Below are positions 8,406 through 16,626 of a stretch of DNA of 64,000 nucleotides, one piece after another. The translations under genes and the position numbers were made by a program. Where the stretch lies: positions 117,545 to 181,544 of the forward strand of contig NZ_QRBZ01000002.1 in assembly GCF_009833085.1 (NCBI RefSeq). Direction: 5' to 3'. Every line of letters begins with the position of its first letter. Within the stretch, counting starts at the first letter, position 1. Below the pieces are notes generated by a model. The model worked only from the letters and a program-made list of their open reading frames with translations, made no database searches and was not told the DNA's origin. This DNA comes from Nitrosomonas oligotropha. GTDB taxonomy: Bacteria; Pseudomonadota; Gammaproteobacteria; Burkholderiales; Nitrosomonadaceae.

Positions 8406-8576
8406 ATGCTTAAAACCAGTTATTTTAGCCGCCTCACAAAAGGAGCCGGTTCGTCGCGGAATATTTCAGCTTTTAAAAACCGGCAAGAAGGCAAAATGGG
8501 TTACATCCTATTGTGGCTTCTAGGAATTCCCTTACCCATTCTGTTTTTCGTCTTTCTGTTGCGGGGTTGCGACTAG
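8406..8576 (+). CDS. Small single-pass membrane protein (56 aa)
   Basis: A short frame of 56 residues opening at ATG 8406, four bases after a good AAGGAGA ribosome binding site. The N-terminal 30 residues are basic and polar (MLKTSYFSRLTKGAG...). They are followed by one hydrophobic helix, YILLWLLGIPLPILFFVF, and the end LLRGCD. The LLWLLGIPxPIL pattern recurs in small, uncharacterised proteobacterial membrane proteins. An internal Met at residue 31 could also serve as start, but lacks as good a ribosome binding site. No function is known to me. Confidence 0.7.
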   Translation: MLKTSYFSRLTKGAGSSRNISAFKNRQEGKMGYILLWLLGIPLPILFFVFLLRGCD

Positions 8577-8743
8577 TCCGGTAAATCAGGAAAGAAAATT
8601 CTGCAAAAAACACTTTCAACCGATGACTTGGTTTTTCTTGTTCCGGTATTGAATGATCGCTCAGCGGAAATTATGCCGGGTGCGGTATTGATAGCGAAGA
8701 ATGCGAAGGCTTGCGAACTTTTGATGCACTCGAGGAGAATGAT

Positions 8744-9040
8744 ATGCTCGTAACATTTACAACCGATGCGTATGCCGACATAACGATGTTCGGCGACGTT
8801 GCGCTTGCTATGCTTAAAATGATGGGACACAGCAAAACAGTCCCCGGCGCTATTTTGGCCGCGGATGTTCCTATGGCATTGGATCGATTAAAAGCCGCAA
8901 TAAATGCAGATAACGCTTCTCCGCCTGCTGAGAAAGAGAACGAAGATGAACCGGTAGTGAGTATGGCCGATAGAGCGCTACCGCTGATTGATTTACTGAC
9001 TGCTGCAGCCGAGGCTGAGTGTAACGTGATGTGGAAATAG
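8744..9040 (+). CDS. DUF1840 family protein
   Basis: A 98-residue cytoplasmic protein of the DUF1840 family, widespread in betaproteobacteria and of unknown function. Family features are the opening LVTFTTDAYADITMFGDVA, the LLK-like helix (MLKMMGHSK), an acidic linker (PAEKENEDEP) and the C-terminal helix ALPLIDLLTAAAEA. The frame is open from 8711, but ATG 8744 is preferred because a GAGGAG ribosome binding site lies eight bases before it and the family homology starts exactly there. No operon partner is visible. Confidence 0.83.
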   Translation: MLVTFTTDAYADITMFGDVALAMLKMMGHSKTVPGAILAADVPMALDRLKAAINADNASPPAEKENEDEPVVSMADRALPLIDLLTAAAEAECNVMWK

Positions 9041-9258
9041 TTTTCTATATCAAGAGAAAGATCTTCATCAGTATTTTCGTCAATCTTATTCACGATGAAT
9101 ACTTGGGTAATGTCGTTATTGTTCCCCGCCGGATAAAAATGATATTGGCTAAATATTTCCTTGCGCTTTCTATATCACCGATCCAATCCGGTGACTTTCT
9201 GACTGAAAATAACAAGACCTTCGCTATCAATTAGTAGCGTACCGAGTTTTTTCTCGAT

Positions 9259-9525
9259 GCGATTTCCCAATCTAGAATGGGATCAGCCGGATCGCGCAAA
9301 ACTTCTATGGCACGGGAAATATCTGCAAAATCGTTGAAGCAATATTCAACAGCCTATCTGATCACATCGGCACGTGTGCAATGCAATTCTCGAGTTTTTA
9401 TTTCAACGAAATTCATTGAATGTCACATTTGTGTCGGCTGATATATTTTGCAAATTAAATTCAGCTAATGTGCCTTATGGATTGCCTTTGTTGATCCTGG
9501 ATGACGCGAGCTTATCCAGGCTACT
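9259..9525 (-). pseudogene. Decayed second copy of the RHH antitoxin region
   Basis: This stretch repeats 5744-6088 in the same orientation, with scattered substitutions and a deletion of about 80 bp that removes the antitoxin N terminus. In the antitoxin frame (minus strand) the codon matching Gln of the ADVIRQAVEYY helix has become TAG, so the copy cannot make antitoxin. No toxin-gene copy accompanies it. Between the copies lie the IS256/HigA remnants, the lipase, the small membrane protein and the DUF1840 gene. Confidence 0.75.
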
Positions 9526-9611
9526 TGCGATTGAGTACAAGCCATATTTTTTATTGTCTGCATTGATTGTAAAATGCAAGTATAATTTAATAATTGCAAA
9601 GAGCAAGTAAA

Positions 9612-9624
9612 TCTACAGTGTAGA
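9612..9624. promoter_or_regulatory. Palindromic candidate operator before the HxlR gene
   Basis: TCTACAGTGTAGA is a perfect palindrome (six-base arms, central G). It lies 13 bp before the HxlR start and about 25 bp after a TATAAT (9581-9586). Dimeric winged-helix regulators often bind such sites to control their own gene. This is a positional inference only. Confidence 0.4.
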
Positions 9625-9637
9625 CAAACACAAAGTT

Positions 9638-10060
9638 ATGACAAAACTAAATCAGATCGGCCGTTCCTCCTGCCCAGTCAGCTGCGCATTGGACATAATC
9701 GGCGATAAATGGACGCTGCTTGTGGTCCGTGACCTCATTTTCTTCCGTAAACGATACTTTGGGGATTTTCAAAATTCCCCAGAAAAAATCGCCACCAATA
9801 TTCTTTCCGATCGCCTGAAAAGGCTGGAGGAATGCCACATGATTTTGCGGCGCCAAGATCCGGCTAATGCACGAAAGGTTATTTATATGCCTACTGAAAA
9901 ATGCTTGGATCTGGTTCCCCTGATTATAGAGCTGGTAAGTTGGGGCGCAAAATATGTTCCTGAAAGCGATGCGCACGAAGATCTGGTTCAACGATTTCAA
10001 CAGAATCGGGCGGAATTCATGGCGGAAATACACCAATCCCTGCGTGAAGAAATGGAGTGA
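9638..10060 (+). CDS. HxlR/MarR-like winged-helix regulator
   Basis: A 140-residue DNA-binding protein of the HxlR family. It shows the N-terminal Cys motif and signature (SSCPVSCALDIIGDKWTLLVVRDL), the recognition region (PEKIATNILSDRLKRLEE) and the wing (DPANARKVIYMPTEKCLDL). HxlR proteins often sense aldehydes, quinones or redox state, sometimes through the N-terminal Cys. The next gene on the strand, 130 bp on, is a glutathione-S-transferase-like gene and a plausible target. A palindrome stands just before the start and may be its own operator. Confidence 0.88.
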   Translation: MTKLNQIGRSSCPVSCALDIIGDKWTLLVVRDLIFFRKRYFGDFQNSPEKIATNILSDRLKRLEECHMILRRQDPANARKVIYMPTEKCLDLVPLIIELVSWGAKYVPESDAHEDLVQRFQQNRAEFMAEIHQSLREEME

Positions 10061-10190
10061 GTAAGAATAAAAATCAAATATTCAAAAACTTAATTTTATT
10101 GGACTGCCCGTGGCATTACTGCCACGGGTGCAGCATGACATGCCCCCTACAGGGCATCTACTTAATAAACTTAATGCAAAAGGAGTTTCT

Positions 10191-10988
10191 ATGCTAGATC
10201 AATCAAATGCCGAGCGTACCCTTTACGGATTCTGGCTTTCACCATATATGAGTCAGGTCGCACATTTCCTCTCGGAAACCGGGCTAAATTATCGCTATGA
10301 GCGAGTGTCGCCGTTTCAGGGGAGTACACTTACCCCCGAACACAAAGAACGAAATCCTCTGGGAAAAATTCCCACTCTTAGTGATATCAACGGCGTTAAT
10401 ATTTCGGAAAGTCAAGCGATCTGCCGCTATCTCGCGAGAATCTACCCCGAAGCGCGGAGGTTTTATCCGATTGACGATCCATTGTTGTGCGCAGAGATTG
10501 ATGCTAAGAATGACTACATTGCTTTCTCGATCGCTGGTCCATTTTTTAATTGGTTTGTTGTCAGCGCGTATTTCCCAAAAGCATGGAAACTCAACGTCGA
10601 AAAAGAAGCGCATACATACAGTCTTTGTTCTGTCTTAATGACTAAAATGTGGTTAACCCGGCTTGTTAATGGTTCGAAAATGGAACCGTTCCTTTTTGGC
10701 AATGAACCTTTTCTACCGGATTTCCAGTTGTTTTATACGCTCGAACTGAGTCAAATGTTTTCTGAGTTGTTCGAAATGCCTGAGATGCATTTATTTCGAG
10801 ACGATGCAATATTGCAGAAGTTTTACTATGCAATGTGCGAGCGCGCTTCTACACGCGAAATACTGATGGCTAAAGAATCAGAATTGGATGTTACTAAGAA
10901 TGAGCTCTTCGGGGGATTCGGTGAAGCTTATCTTGATAAGCATATCGATAGAGGAATTCTGGAAAAGGTATTCGGGCATACAGTCTGA
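10191..10988 (+). CDS. Glutathione S-transferase family protein
   Basis: A 265-residue protein with a GST-type N-terminal thioredoxin fold (RTLYGFWLSPYMSQVAHFLSETGLNYRYERV), the cis-Pro segment GKIPTLSD and the glutathione-binding ESQAICRYLARIYP, followed by an all-helical C-terminal domain. The frame runs up to 10110, but ATG 10191 follows a clean AAAGGAG box and starts just before the fold. It probably conjugates or reduces electrophiles; the substrate is unknown. Pairing with the HxlR regulator upstream suggests an inducible detoxification unit. Base composition is more AT-rich than the housekeeping genes nearby, in keeping with the accessory region to its left. Confidence 0.82.
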   Translation: MLDQSNAERTLYGFWLSPYMSQVAHFLSETGLNYRYERVSPFQGSTLTPEHKERNPLGKIPTLSDINGVNISESQAICRYLARIYPEARRFYPIDDPLLCAEIDAKNDYIAFSIAGPFFNWFVVSAYFPKAWKLNVEKEAHTYSLCSVLMTKMWLTRLVNGSKMEPFLFGNEPFLPDFQLFYTLELSQMFSELFEMPEMHLFRDDAILQKFYYAMCERASTREILMAKESELDVTKNELFGGFGEAYLDKHIDRGILEKVFGHTV

Positions 10989-11037
10989 CTAAAATCAGAT
11001 TTTCTATTGGGTTCCAAAAGACGCTGCAACATGAAAG

Positions 11038-12549
11038 CTATTGCTTATCCAACCGGCGATACTGAATCGCTTCCGCAATATGCTGATTGCTGATTTTCTC
11101 GATCCCAGCCAAATCTGCAATCGTTCGCGCGACTTTGAGAATACGGTGATACGCCCGCGCGGATAGGTTTAAACGGCTGATTGCTTGTTTCAGCAGATTC
11201 TCGCTTGCGTCATCGAGTGCGCAGAGCCGATCAATTTCCTTAACGCTTAAGCGGCTGTTGGTTTCCCCTTGCCGGTCAAGCTGCAGTTGATGCGCTTTTT
11301 CTACACGCTGGCGGATGGTGCTGCTTTTCTCGCCCGTTGTTTGTTGCTTCATTAATTCCTGCTGCGGCACGGCGGGTACTTCGATTTGCATGTCGATGCG
11401 GTCGAGTAATGGGCCGGAGATCCGGCCGCGGTAGCGAGCGATCTGGTCGGGGGTACAGTGGCATTTGCCGGAGGGGTGGCCTAAATAGCCGCAAGGGCAG
11501 GGGTTCATCGCGGCAATTAACTGAAATTGCGCTGGAAATTCGGCTTGCCGGGCGGCGCGGGAGATGGTGATTTTTCCGGATTCGAGCGGTTCGCGCAGGA
11601 CTTCCAATACTTTGCGGTCGAATTCGGCCAGCTCGTCCAAGAATAGTACGCCGTGCATCGCCAGTGAAATTTCCCCGGGGCGCGGATGGCTGCCACCGCC
11701 GACGAGTGCGATGCCGGAGGCGGTGTGGTGCGGGGAGCGGAATGGGCGTTTTTTCCAGTTATCGGTATTGAAGCTACCCTGGCTCAATGATTGTATTGCG
11801 GCGGATTCCAACGCTTCCGCTTCGGTCATGGGCGGTAGAATACCGGGGAAGCGCGCCGCCAGCATCGATTTTCCGGTACCCGGCGGGCCGATCATCAGCA
11901 GGCTGTGTCCACCGGCGGCCGCGATTTCTAGCGCGCGTTTGGCGTGCACTTGTCCTTTGACTTCGTCCAGATCCGGATAAGCTGAGCTACTGGAATCCCT
12001 GTCATTTTCGAACGCATTTTGATACACCGGCAAGGGTTCGTGTCCGCTCAAGTGTGCGCACACTTGCAGCAGCGACTTGGCGGCATAGATCGTAGCATTG
12101 TTGACGAGCGCCGCTTCAGCGGCGTTTTGTTGCGGTAACACAAAACTCCGGCCGGATTGCGATGCGTTGTAGGTCATCGCCAGCGCGCCGTGGATTGGCC
12201 GTAATTCGCCGGTCAGCGCGAGTTCTCCGGCCCATTCGTATTGATCCAGCTTATCGCCGGGAATCTGCCCCGTCGCCGCGAGTATTCCCAAAGCGATGGG
12301 CAAATCGAAGCGCCCGCTTTCTTTGGGCAGATCGGCGGGCGCCAGATTCACGGTAATGCGTTGCGCGGGGATTTTGAATTGCGCGTTTTGCAGTGCCGCG
12401 CGGACGCGGTCTTTACTTTCTTTGACTTCGGTATCGGGGAGTCCGACGATGGTGAAGCTGGGCAAACCGTTGGCGATGTGTGTTTCCACCGTCACCAACG
12501 GTGCTTGAATACCTGCCAGCGCCCGGCTATACAGAACAGCGAGAGACAT
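11038..12549 (-). CDS. yifB: YifB/ComM-family Mg-chelatase-like AAA+ ATPase
   Basis: A 503-residue AAA+ protein of the YifB/ComM family. ComM is a helicase that promotes branch migration during integration of transformed DNA. The N-terminal Lon-protease-like domain (GLPSFTIVGLPDTEVKESKDRVRAAL) is followed by Walker A GPPGTGKSMLA (about residues 220-230), Walker B VLFLDELAEF, and a CxC..H..C cluster (NPCPCGYLGHPSGKCHC). The C-terminal helical domain contains NLSARAYHRILKVARTIADLAG. Length is normal. It is expressed away from ubiK, which lies upstream on the same strand after a 78-bp gap, so the two may share a transcript. Confidence 0.95.
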   Translation of the reverse strand: MSLAVLYSRALAGIQAPLVTVETHIANGLPSFTIVGLPDTEVKESKDRVRAALQNAQFKIPAQRITVNLAPADLPKESGRFDLPIALGILAATGQIPGDKLDQYEWAGELALTGELRPIHGALAMTYNASQSGRSFVLPQQNAAEAALVNNATIYAAKSLLQVCAHLSGHEPLPVYQNAFENDRDSSSSAYPDLDEVKGQVHAKRALEIAAAGGHSLLMIGPPGTGKSMLAARFPGILPPMTEAEALESAAIQSLSQGSFNTDNWKKRPFRSPHHTASGIALVGGGSHPRPGEISLAMHGVLFLDELAEFDRKVLEVLREPLESGKITISRAARQAEFPAQFQLIAAMNPCPCGYLGHPSGKCHCTPDQIARYRGRISGPLLDRIDMQIEVPAVPQQELMKQQTTGEKSSTIRQRVEKAHQLQLDRQGETNSRLSVKEIDRLCALDDASENLLKQAISRLNLSARAYHRILKVARTIADLAGIEKISNQHIAEAIQYRRLDKQ

Positions 12550-12627
12550 AGGCGTGTCGCAATCCTAGCGGCGCAAGTACGGCCTGGAGCAGGTCTGAAC
12601 GAAGCCAGGAATGATGACCTGTGTGAC

Positions 12628-12924
12628 TTACCCTTCGGTTTGCATTTGATCCGAAGTCACATTTCTTTCCGCTGATGCGGGGGTGGATTGATTAAAGCGT
12701 GCTTCCAGTTCAGTGACCCTGGCTTCGAGCAGGATTAATTTCTCCCGGGTGCGTTGCAACACTTCCTGCTGGATATCAAATTCATCGCGCGTAACGAGAT
12801 CAAGCCGTGAGAATGCGCCCGATAACAGGACGCGGATATTTTTTTCGATATCTTTGGCCGGGCTGTTCTGCAATATTTCGCTGACTTTGGTATTGATTTC
12901 GTCGATTACATTTTTGTTAAGCAT
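12628..12924 (-). CDS. ubiK: UbiK/BMFP accessory factor
   Basis: A 98-residue protein of the BMFP/YqiC family, renamed UbiK, an accessory factor of aerobic ubiquinone biosynthesis that helps the Ubi complex near the membrane. It has an N-terminal amphipathic helix ([25 protein letters not shown]), the linker [15 protein letters not shown], and a C-terminal coiled coil ([19 protein letters not shown]). A strong AAGGAGA box precedes ATG 12924. The pairing with yifB downstream is common in betaproteobacteria. Confidence 0.88.
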   Translation of the reverse strand: MLNKNVIDEINTKVSEILQNSPAKDIEKNIRVLLSGAFSRLDLVTRDEFDIQQEVLQRTREKLILLEARVTELEARFNQSTPASAERNVTSDQMQTEG

Positions 12925-13165
12925 TGATGTTCTCCTTGTTGATGACTTACCAGTTGATCAGCTGATTGGGATGGCTACGTGATAAAATCCAAAACACTTT
13001 TTACTTTACGAAAACGGATTATCCACTGTTATTCAATTGGGTTCCAGTTTAAACAAACTGTGAACAATCGCCGGTTATTGTGCCATGTTGCCGCCAACCG
13101 GTGAATAGATGAATACACTCAATTAATGCTTTGTTTTAATACCGGTAAATTATCCGGGTACATCA

Positions 13166-14170
13166 ATGGAACGTAAACAATTACTTGAACATTGGCTGCA
13201 GGATCAATTTCCCGCGCAGCCATTTACTCTGCAGCCTGCATCCGCGGATGCCAGCTTCCGCCGCTATTTCCGCGCAACGTTCGGCGATCGGACATTCATC
13301 GTCATGGACGCGCCGCCGCAACAGGAAGACTGCACGCCGTTTTTGCGCGTGGCGGAGATTCTCGCGGCCAGTGGTGTGCATGTGCCGGAAATACTGGCGC
13401 AAAATTTGGATTTGGGTTTTTTGCTGTTGTCCGATCTGGGCAATACGACCTTTTTGCAGGCGTTGAATGACCAGCCTGGCGATGCCAGCCAGCTGTACGG
13501 CGAAGCGATGGATGCGTTGATCAGCATGCAATTGTCGCATCAAGCGGAAAATTTACCGGCTTACGATGAGGCGCTGTTGCAACGGGAACTGGATTTGTTT
13601 CCGGATTGGTATATCGCAAAACATTTGCAAGCGGATTTGTCGGAACAGCAACAAACTGTTTTACGCACGGCTTTTGCCCGGATTCTGCAGAACAATCTGG
13701 CGCAACCCAGAGTACTGGTGCATCGCGACTATCACTCGCGCAATCTGATGGTGACATCCCCGAATCCGGGCGTCATCGACTTTCAGGATGCCGTGTATGG
13801 CCCGATTACCTACGATCTGGTGTCGCTATTCAAGGATGCCTATATCCGCTGGGACGAGGAGCACATTCTGGATTGGTCGATCCGTTATTGGGAAAAAGCA
13901 CGCAAGGCCGGATTGCCGGTCACTGCCGATTTCGCGGAATTTTACCGCGATTTTGAATGGATGGGTGTGCAGCGCCATCTCAAGGTGCTGGGCATTTTTG
14001 CTCGCCTGAATTACCGCGACGGGAAAGCAAACTATCTGAACGATATGCCGCTGGTGATGGAATATCTGCGCAAAGCATGCGAACGCTATCGCGAGCTTGG
14101 CCCGTTGCTGAATTTGCTGGATGAATTGCATCCGGTTGAATCAGGTCAGAAAGTTGGTTATACCTTCTAA
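13166..14170 (+). CDS. amgK: AmgK sugar kinase (N-acetylmuramate/N-acetylglucosamine)
   Basis: A 334-residue aminoglycoside-phosphotransferase-fold kinase matching AmgK, which phosphorylates the anomeric position of N-acetylmuramic acid and N-acetylglucosamine in peptidoglycan recycling. Visible features are the N-lobe ADASFRRYFR, LLLSDLGNTTFLQAL, the catalytic loop VHRDYHSRNLM and the metal-binding IDFQDAVYGPITYDLVS. The next gene encodes the MurU-type nucleotidyltransferase that uses its product, and the two overlap or abut. This is the recycling route that bypasses de novo UDP-MurNAc synthesis and can confer intrinsic fosfomycin tolerance in other Gram-negatives. Confidence 0.92.
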   Translation: MERKQLLEHWLQDQFPAQPFTLQPASADASFRRYFRATFGDRTFIVMDAPPQQEDCTPFLRVAEILAASGVHVPEILAQNLDLGFLLLSDLGNTTFLQALNDQPGDASQLYGEAMDALISMQLSHQAENLPAYDEALLQRELDLFPDWYIAKHLQADLSEQQQTVLRTAFARILQNNLAQPRVLVHRDYHSRNLMVTSPNPGVIDFQDAVYGPITYDLVSLFKDAYIRWDEEHILDWSIRYWEKARKAGLPVTADFAEFYRDFEWMGVQRHLKVLGIFARLNYRDGKANYLNDMPLVMEYLRKACERYRELGPLLNLLDELHPVESGQKVGYTF

Positions 14171-14906
14171 ACCCATTCCCTATAAAGCGATGATTCTCGC
14201 GGCCGGGCGCGGCGAGCGCATGCGCCCGCTGACCGATGCGCTACCGAAACCTTTATTGAAAGCGGGCGGTTCTGCGTTGATCGAATATCAATTGCACAAT
14301 CTGGCGCGCGCGGGTTTTACCGATATCGTCATCAATCATGCCTATCTGGGAGAAATGATAGAAAATGCATTGGGTTGCGGTGAGCGTTATGGTGTTACTA
14401 TCCGCTATTCGCTTGAAAAAGTGGTGCTGGAAACGGCGGGCGGGATAGCCAATGCGTTGCCCTTGTTGACGGATGAATTCGCTAATCTGCCGTTTCTCGT
14501 CGTTAACGCGGATATTTTTTGCGATATGGACTACGCGGCGCTGCTGCCGGTTTTGCATGCGATGCAAACGGACACACACCGGCGGCTTGCTCATCTGGTC
14601 CTGATTGACAATCCGCTGCATCATGCCGATGGTGATTTTGCGTTGCAGGGCGATCAAGTAAAATTGACCGGTAATCCTAAGCTGACATTCAGCGGTATCG
14701 GCATCTATCGAGCACAGCTTTTTAGCGGCATATCACCCGGTTTACCGGTAAAACTGGCGCCGCTGCTGCGGCAAGCCATGACAGAAGGAAAAGTCAGCGG
14801 TGAATATTTTTCCGGCCAGTGGGTCGATGTCGGAACACCGCAGCGGCTTGAATGGCTGGACAAACAACTCCAATCGCGCGCAGAATCAGCCGCAGGATCG
14901 GTTTAA
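14154..14906 (+). CDS. murU: MurU-type N-acetylmuramate-1-phosphate uridylyltransferase
   Basis: A nucleotidyltransferase of about 250 residues with the signature MILAAGRGERMRPLTDALPKP, the metal-binding VVNADIFCDMD and the C-terminal WVDVGTPQRLEWL. It should convert MurNAc-1-phosphate and UTP to UDP-MurNAc, after AmgK. The start is uncertain. ATG 14190 would begin inside the first strand, while homologues begin one or two residues earlier. TTG 14154 (shown) or ATG 14121 would overlap the end of amgK, giving translational coupling. The pairing with amgK makes MurU more likely than a generic mannose-1-phosphate guanylyltransferase. Confidence 0.9.
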   Translation: MVIPSKPIPYKAMILAAGRGERMRPLTDALPKPLLKAGGSALIEYQLHNLARAGFTDIVINHAYLGEMIENALGCGERYGVTIRYSLEKVVLETAGGIANALPLLTDEFANLPFLVVNADIFCDMDYAALLPVLHAMQTDTHRRLAHLVLIDNPLHHADGDFALQGDQVKLTGNPKLTFSGIGIYRAQLFSGISPGLPVKLAPLLRQAMTEGKVSGEYFSGQWVDVGTPQRLEWLDKQLQSRAESAAGSV

Positions 14907-14924
14907 GGACATCAGAATTCGTTT

Positions 14925-16232
14925 ATGACACATTTTTCACATTTCATCGCCCGCCGCCAGCATCTGGCCAGCACAATGCAATCCGGCATCGCCGTCATTC
15001 CAACAGCGCCGGAACGGTTGCGTAACCGGGATGCGCATTATCCGTACCGGTTCGACAGCTATTTTTATTATTTAACCGGATTCCGCGAACCCGAAGCGGT
15101 GCTGGTGCTTGTTGCCGCGACCGGTAAAACGCCGGTGAAGCATATTTTATTCTGCCGCCAGAAAGACCAGGAACGCGAGATCTGGGATGGTTTCCGTTAT
15201 GGCCCAGAGGCCGCCAAAACAATTTTCGGTTTTGACGAAGCATACCCAATCGATCAGCTGGATGAATTGCTGCCCAAATTATTGGCCGATCAAACGGCTG
15301 TCTATACGGCGTTGGGATTGGACGCGGCGTGGGATCAACGCGTTATCGGCTGGTTAAACCGGGTGCGCGAACAAGCCCGCACGGGTGTCGCGGCGCCGGA
15401 GCAAATCCGCGATAGCCGGGTATTATTGGATGAAATGCGTTTGATCAAAGGCACCGACGAATTGCAGATCATGCAGCGCGCCGCGGATATCTCGGCACAA
15501 GCGTATCAGCGCGCGATGCAGACGGTGCGTCCCGGCATGCGCGAATTTGAGATCGAAGCGGAATTGCTTTATACCTTCTACCGGCACGGGTCGCAGGCAC
15601 CGGCTTATACTTCTATTGTGGCGGGCGGCGCGAATGCGTGTGTGCTGCATTATGTGCAGAATGACGCCGAGCTGAAATCGGGCGATTTATTACTGATCGA
15701 CGCCGGGTGCGAGTTGGATGGCTATGCGTCGGATATCACCCGCACATTTCCAGTGAACGGTAAATTTACCGCCGCGCAGCGCGATGTGTACCAGCTGGTG
15801 CTGGCGGCGCAAGCCGCTGCGATTGCGCAAGTGCAGCCGGAAAAGCACTGGAATGATCCGCATCAAGCGGCATTGCACGTGCTGGCGCAGGGTTTTATCG
15901 ATCTGGGATTGTGCCAAGGCAGTGTCGATGCCGTGCTGGAATCGGAAGATTACAAACGCTTCTACATGCACAGAACCGGGCACTGGCTAGGCATGGATGT
16001 GCACGATGCCGGTGAATACAAGCAGAAGGGCGAATGGCGCGCATTACAGCCCGGCATGGTACTCACTGTTGAACCGGGGTGTTATATCCGTCCGGCGGAT
16101 AATGTGCCGGAACATTTCTGGAATATCGGTATCCGAATAGAAGACGATGTCGTGGTTACCCCATCGGGTCATGAGATTTTGACGCAGGCAGCGCCCAAAA
16201 CAATTGCCGAAATAGAGGAGTTGATGCAATGA
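14925..16232 (+). CDS. pepP: Xaa-Pro aminopeptidase (aminopeptidase P)
   Basis: A 435-residue cytoplasmic metallopeptidase that removes N-terminal residues in front of proline. The N-terminal domain (RFDSYFYYLTGFREPEAVLVL) and the pita-bread catalytic domain are both present. The metal ligands are visible: LLIDAGCELDGYASDITRTF (two Asp), MHRTGHWLGMDVHD (His), VEPGCYI (Glu) and IGIRIEDDVVV (Glu). Length equals the E. coli enzyme. The stop overlaps the start of the next gene (ATGA), so that small membrane protein is translationally coupled. In many proteobacteria pepP is linked to ubiH-type genes; that link is absent here. Confidence 0.95.
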   Translation: MTHFSHFIARRQHLASTMQSGIAVIPTAPERLRNRDAHYPYRFDSYFYYLTGFREPEAVLVLVAATGKTPVKHILFCRQKDQEREIWDGFRYGPEAAKTIFGFDEAYPIDQLDELLPKLLADQTAVYTALGLDAAWDQRVIGWLNRVREQARTGVAAPEQIRDSRVLLDEMRLIKGTDELQIMQRAADISAQAYQRAMQTVRPGMREFEIEAELLYTFYRHGSQAPAYTSIVAGGANACVLHYVQNDAELKSGDLLLIDAGCELDGYASDITRTFPVNGKFTAAQRDVYQLVLAAQAAAIAQVQPEKHWNDPHQAALHVLAQGFIDLGLCQGSVDAVLESEDYKRFYMHRTGHWLGMDVHDAGEYKQKGEWRALQPGMVLTVEPGCYIRPADNVPEHFWNIGIRIEDDVVVTPSGHEILTQAAPKTIAEIEELMQ

Positions 16233-16594
16233 GCGACGAAGAAAGGAAAATTATTATCAGCAGGGTTTCCGAGTACCGCCAGGACGAATCGGGCCAGTAT
16301 CAGCGCGTACCGGTTTCTCCGGTGAATCGCTGGCTGACCTATGCGATACTTATTCCCGTTGTGGCGATCATGATCGTACTCGGCATGTTCTTTTTTGCCG
16401 CCTTTCTTGCTCTGCTGGCGGTGGCCATTTTGGTGGTTGGAACACGTTTCTGGTGGCTGCGCAGAAAGTACGAAAACGCCATGCAACATCCCGGCGATGC
16501 CAACCGGCAAGCGGAAACGGATCAGACCGTGATCATCGAAGACGCGCAGATCATTGAAGAAACGGAAGCCCGCAACGGGCAGAAGAAACATTAA
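16229..16594 (+). CDS. Small membrane protein of unknown function
   Basis: A 121-residue protein that I do not recognise. It has a polar N-terminal 30 residues (SDEERKIIISRVSEYRQDESGQYQRV), then two adjacent hydrophobic segments (about residues 36-72), the short basic turn RFWWLRRKYENAM and an acidic C-terminal tail (TVIIEDAQIIEETEAR). It therefore looks like a hairpin inner-membrane protein with cytoplasmic ends. The start overlaps the pepP stop in an ATGA, so it is almost certainly co-translated with pepP. Confidence 0.75.
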   Translation: MSDEERKIIISRVSEYRQDESGQYQRVPVSPVNRWLTYAILIPVVAIMIVLGMFFFAAFLALLAVAILVVGTRFWWLRRKYENAMQHPGDANRQAETDQTVIIEDAQIIEETEARNGQKKH

Positions 16595-16626
16595 ACCGGG
16601 TTAAATCAATCCGCGTTGATTACCAA

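Noticed and set aside
9031..9234. Open frame of 67 codons after DUF1840
   Set aside because: It overlaps the DUF1840 end, has no ribosome binding site and no recognisable protein pattern; the stretch is simply AT-rich.
16604..16621. AATCAA/TTGATT hairpin between the small membrane gene and the acylase
   Set aside because: The stem is only six AT-rich pairs with no T run, too weak to call a terminator or an FNR-type site.
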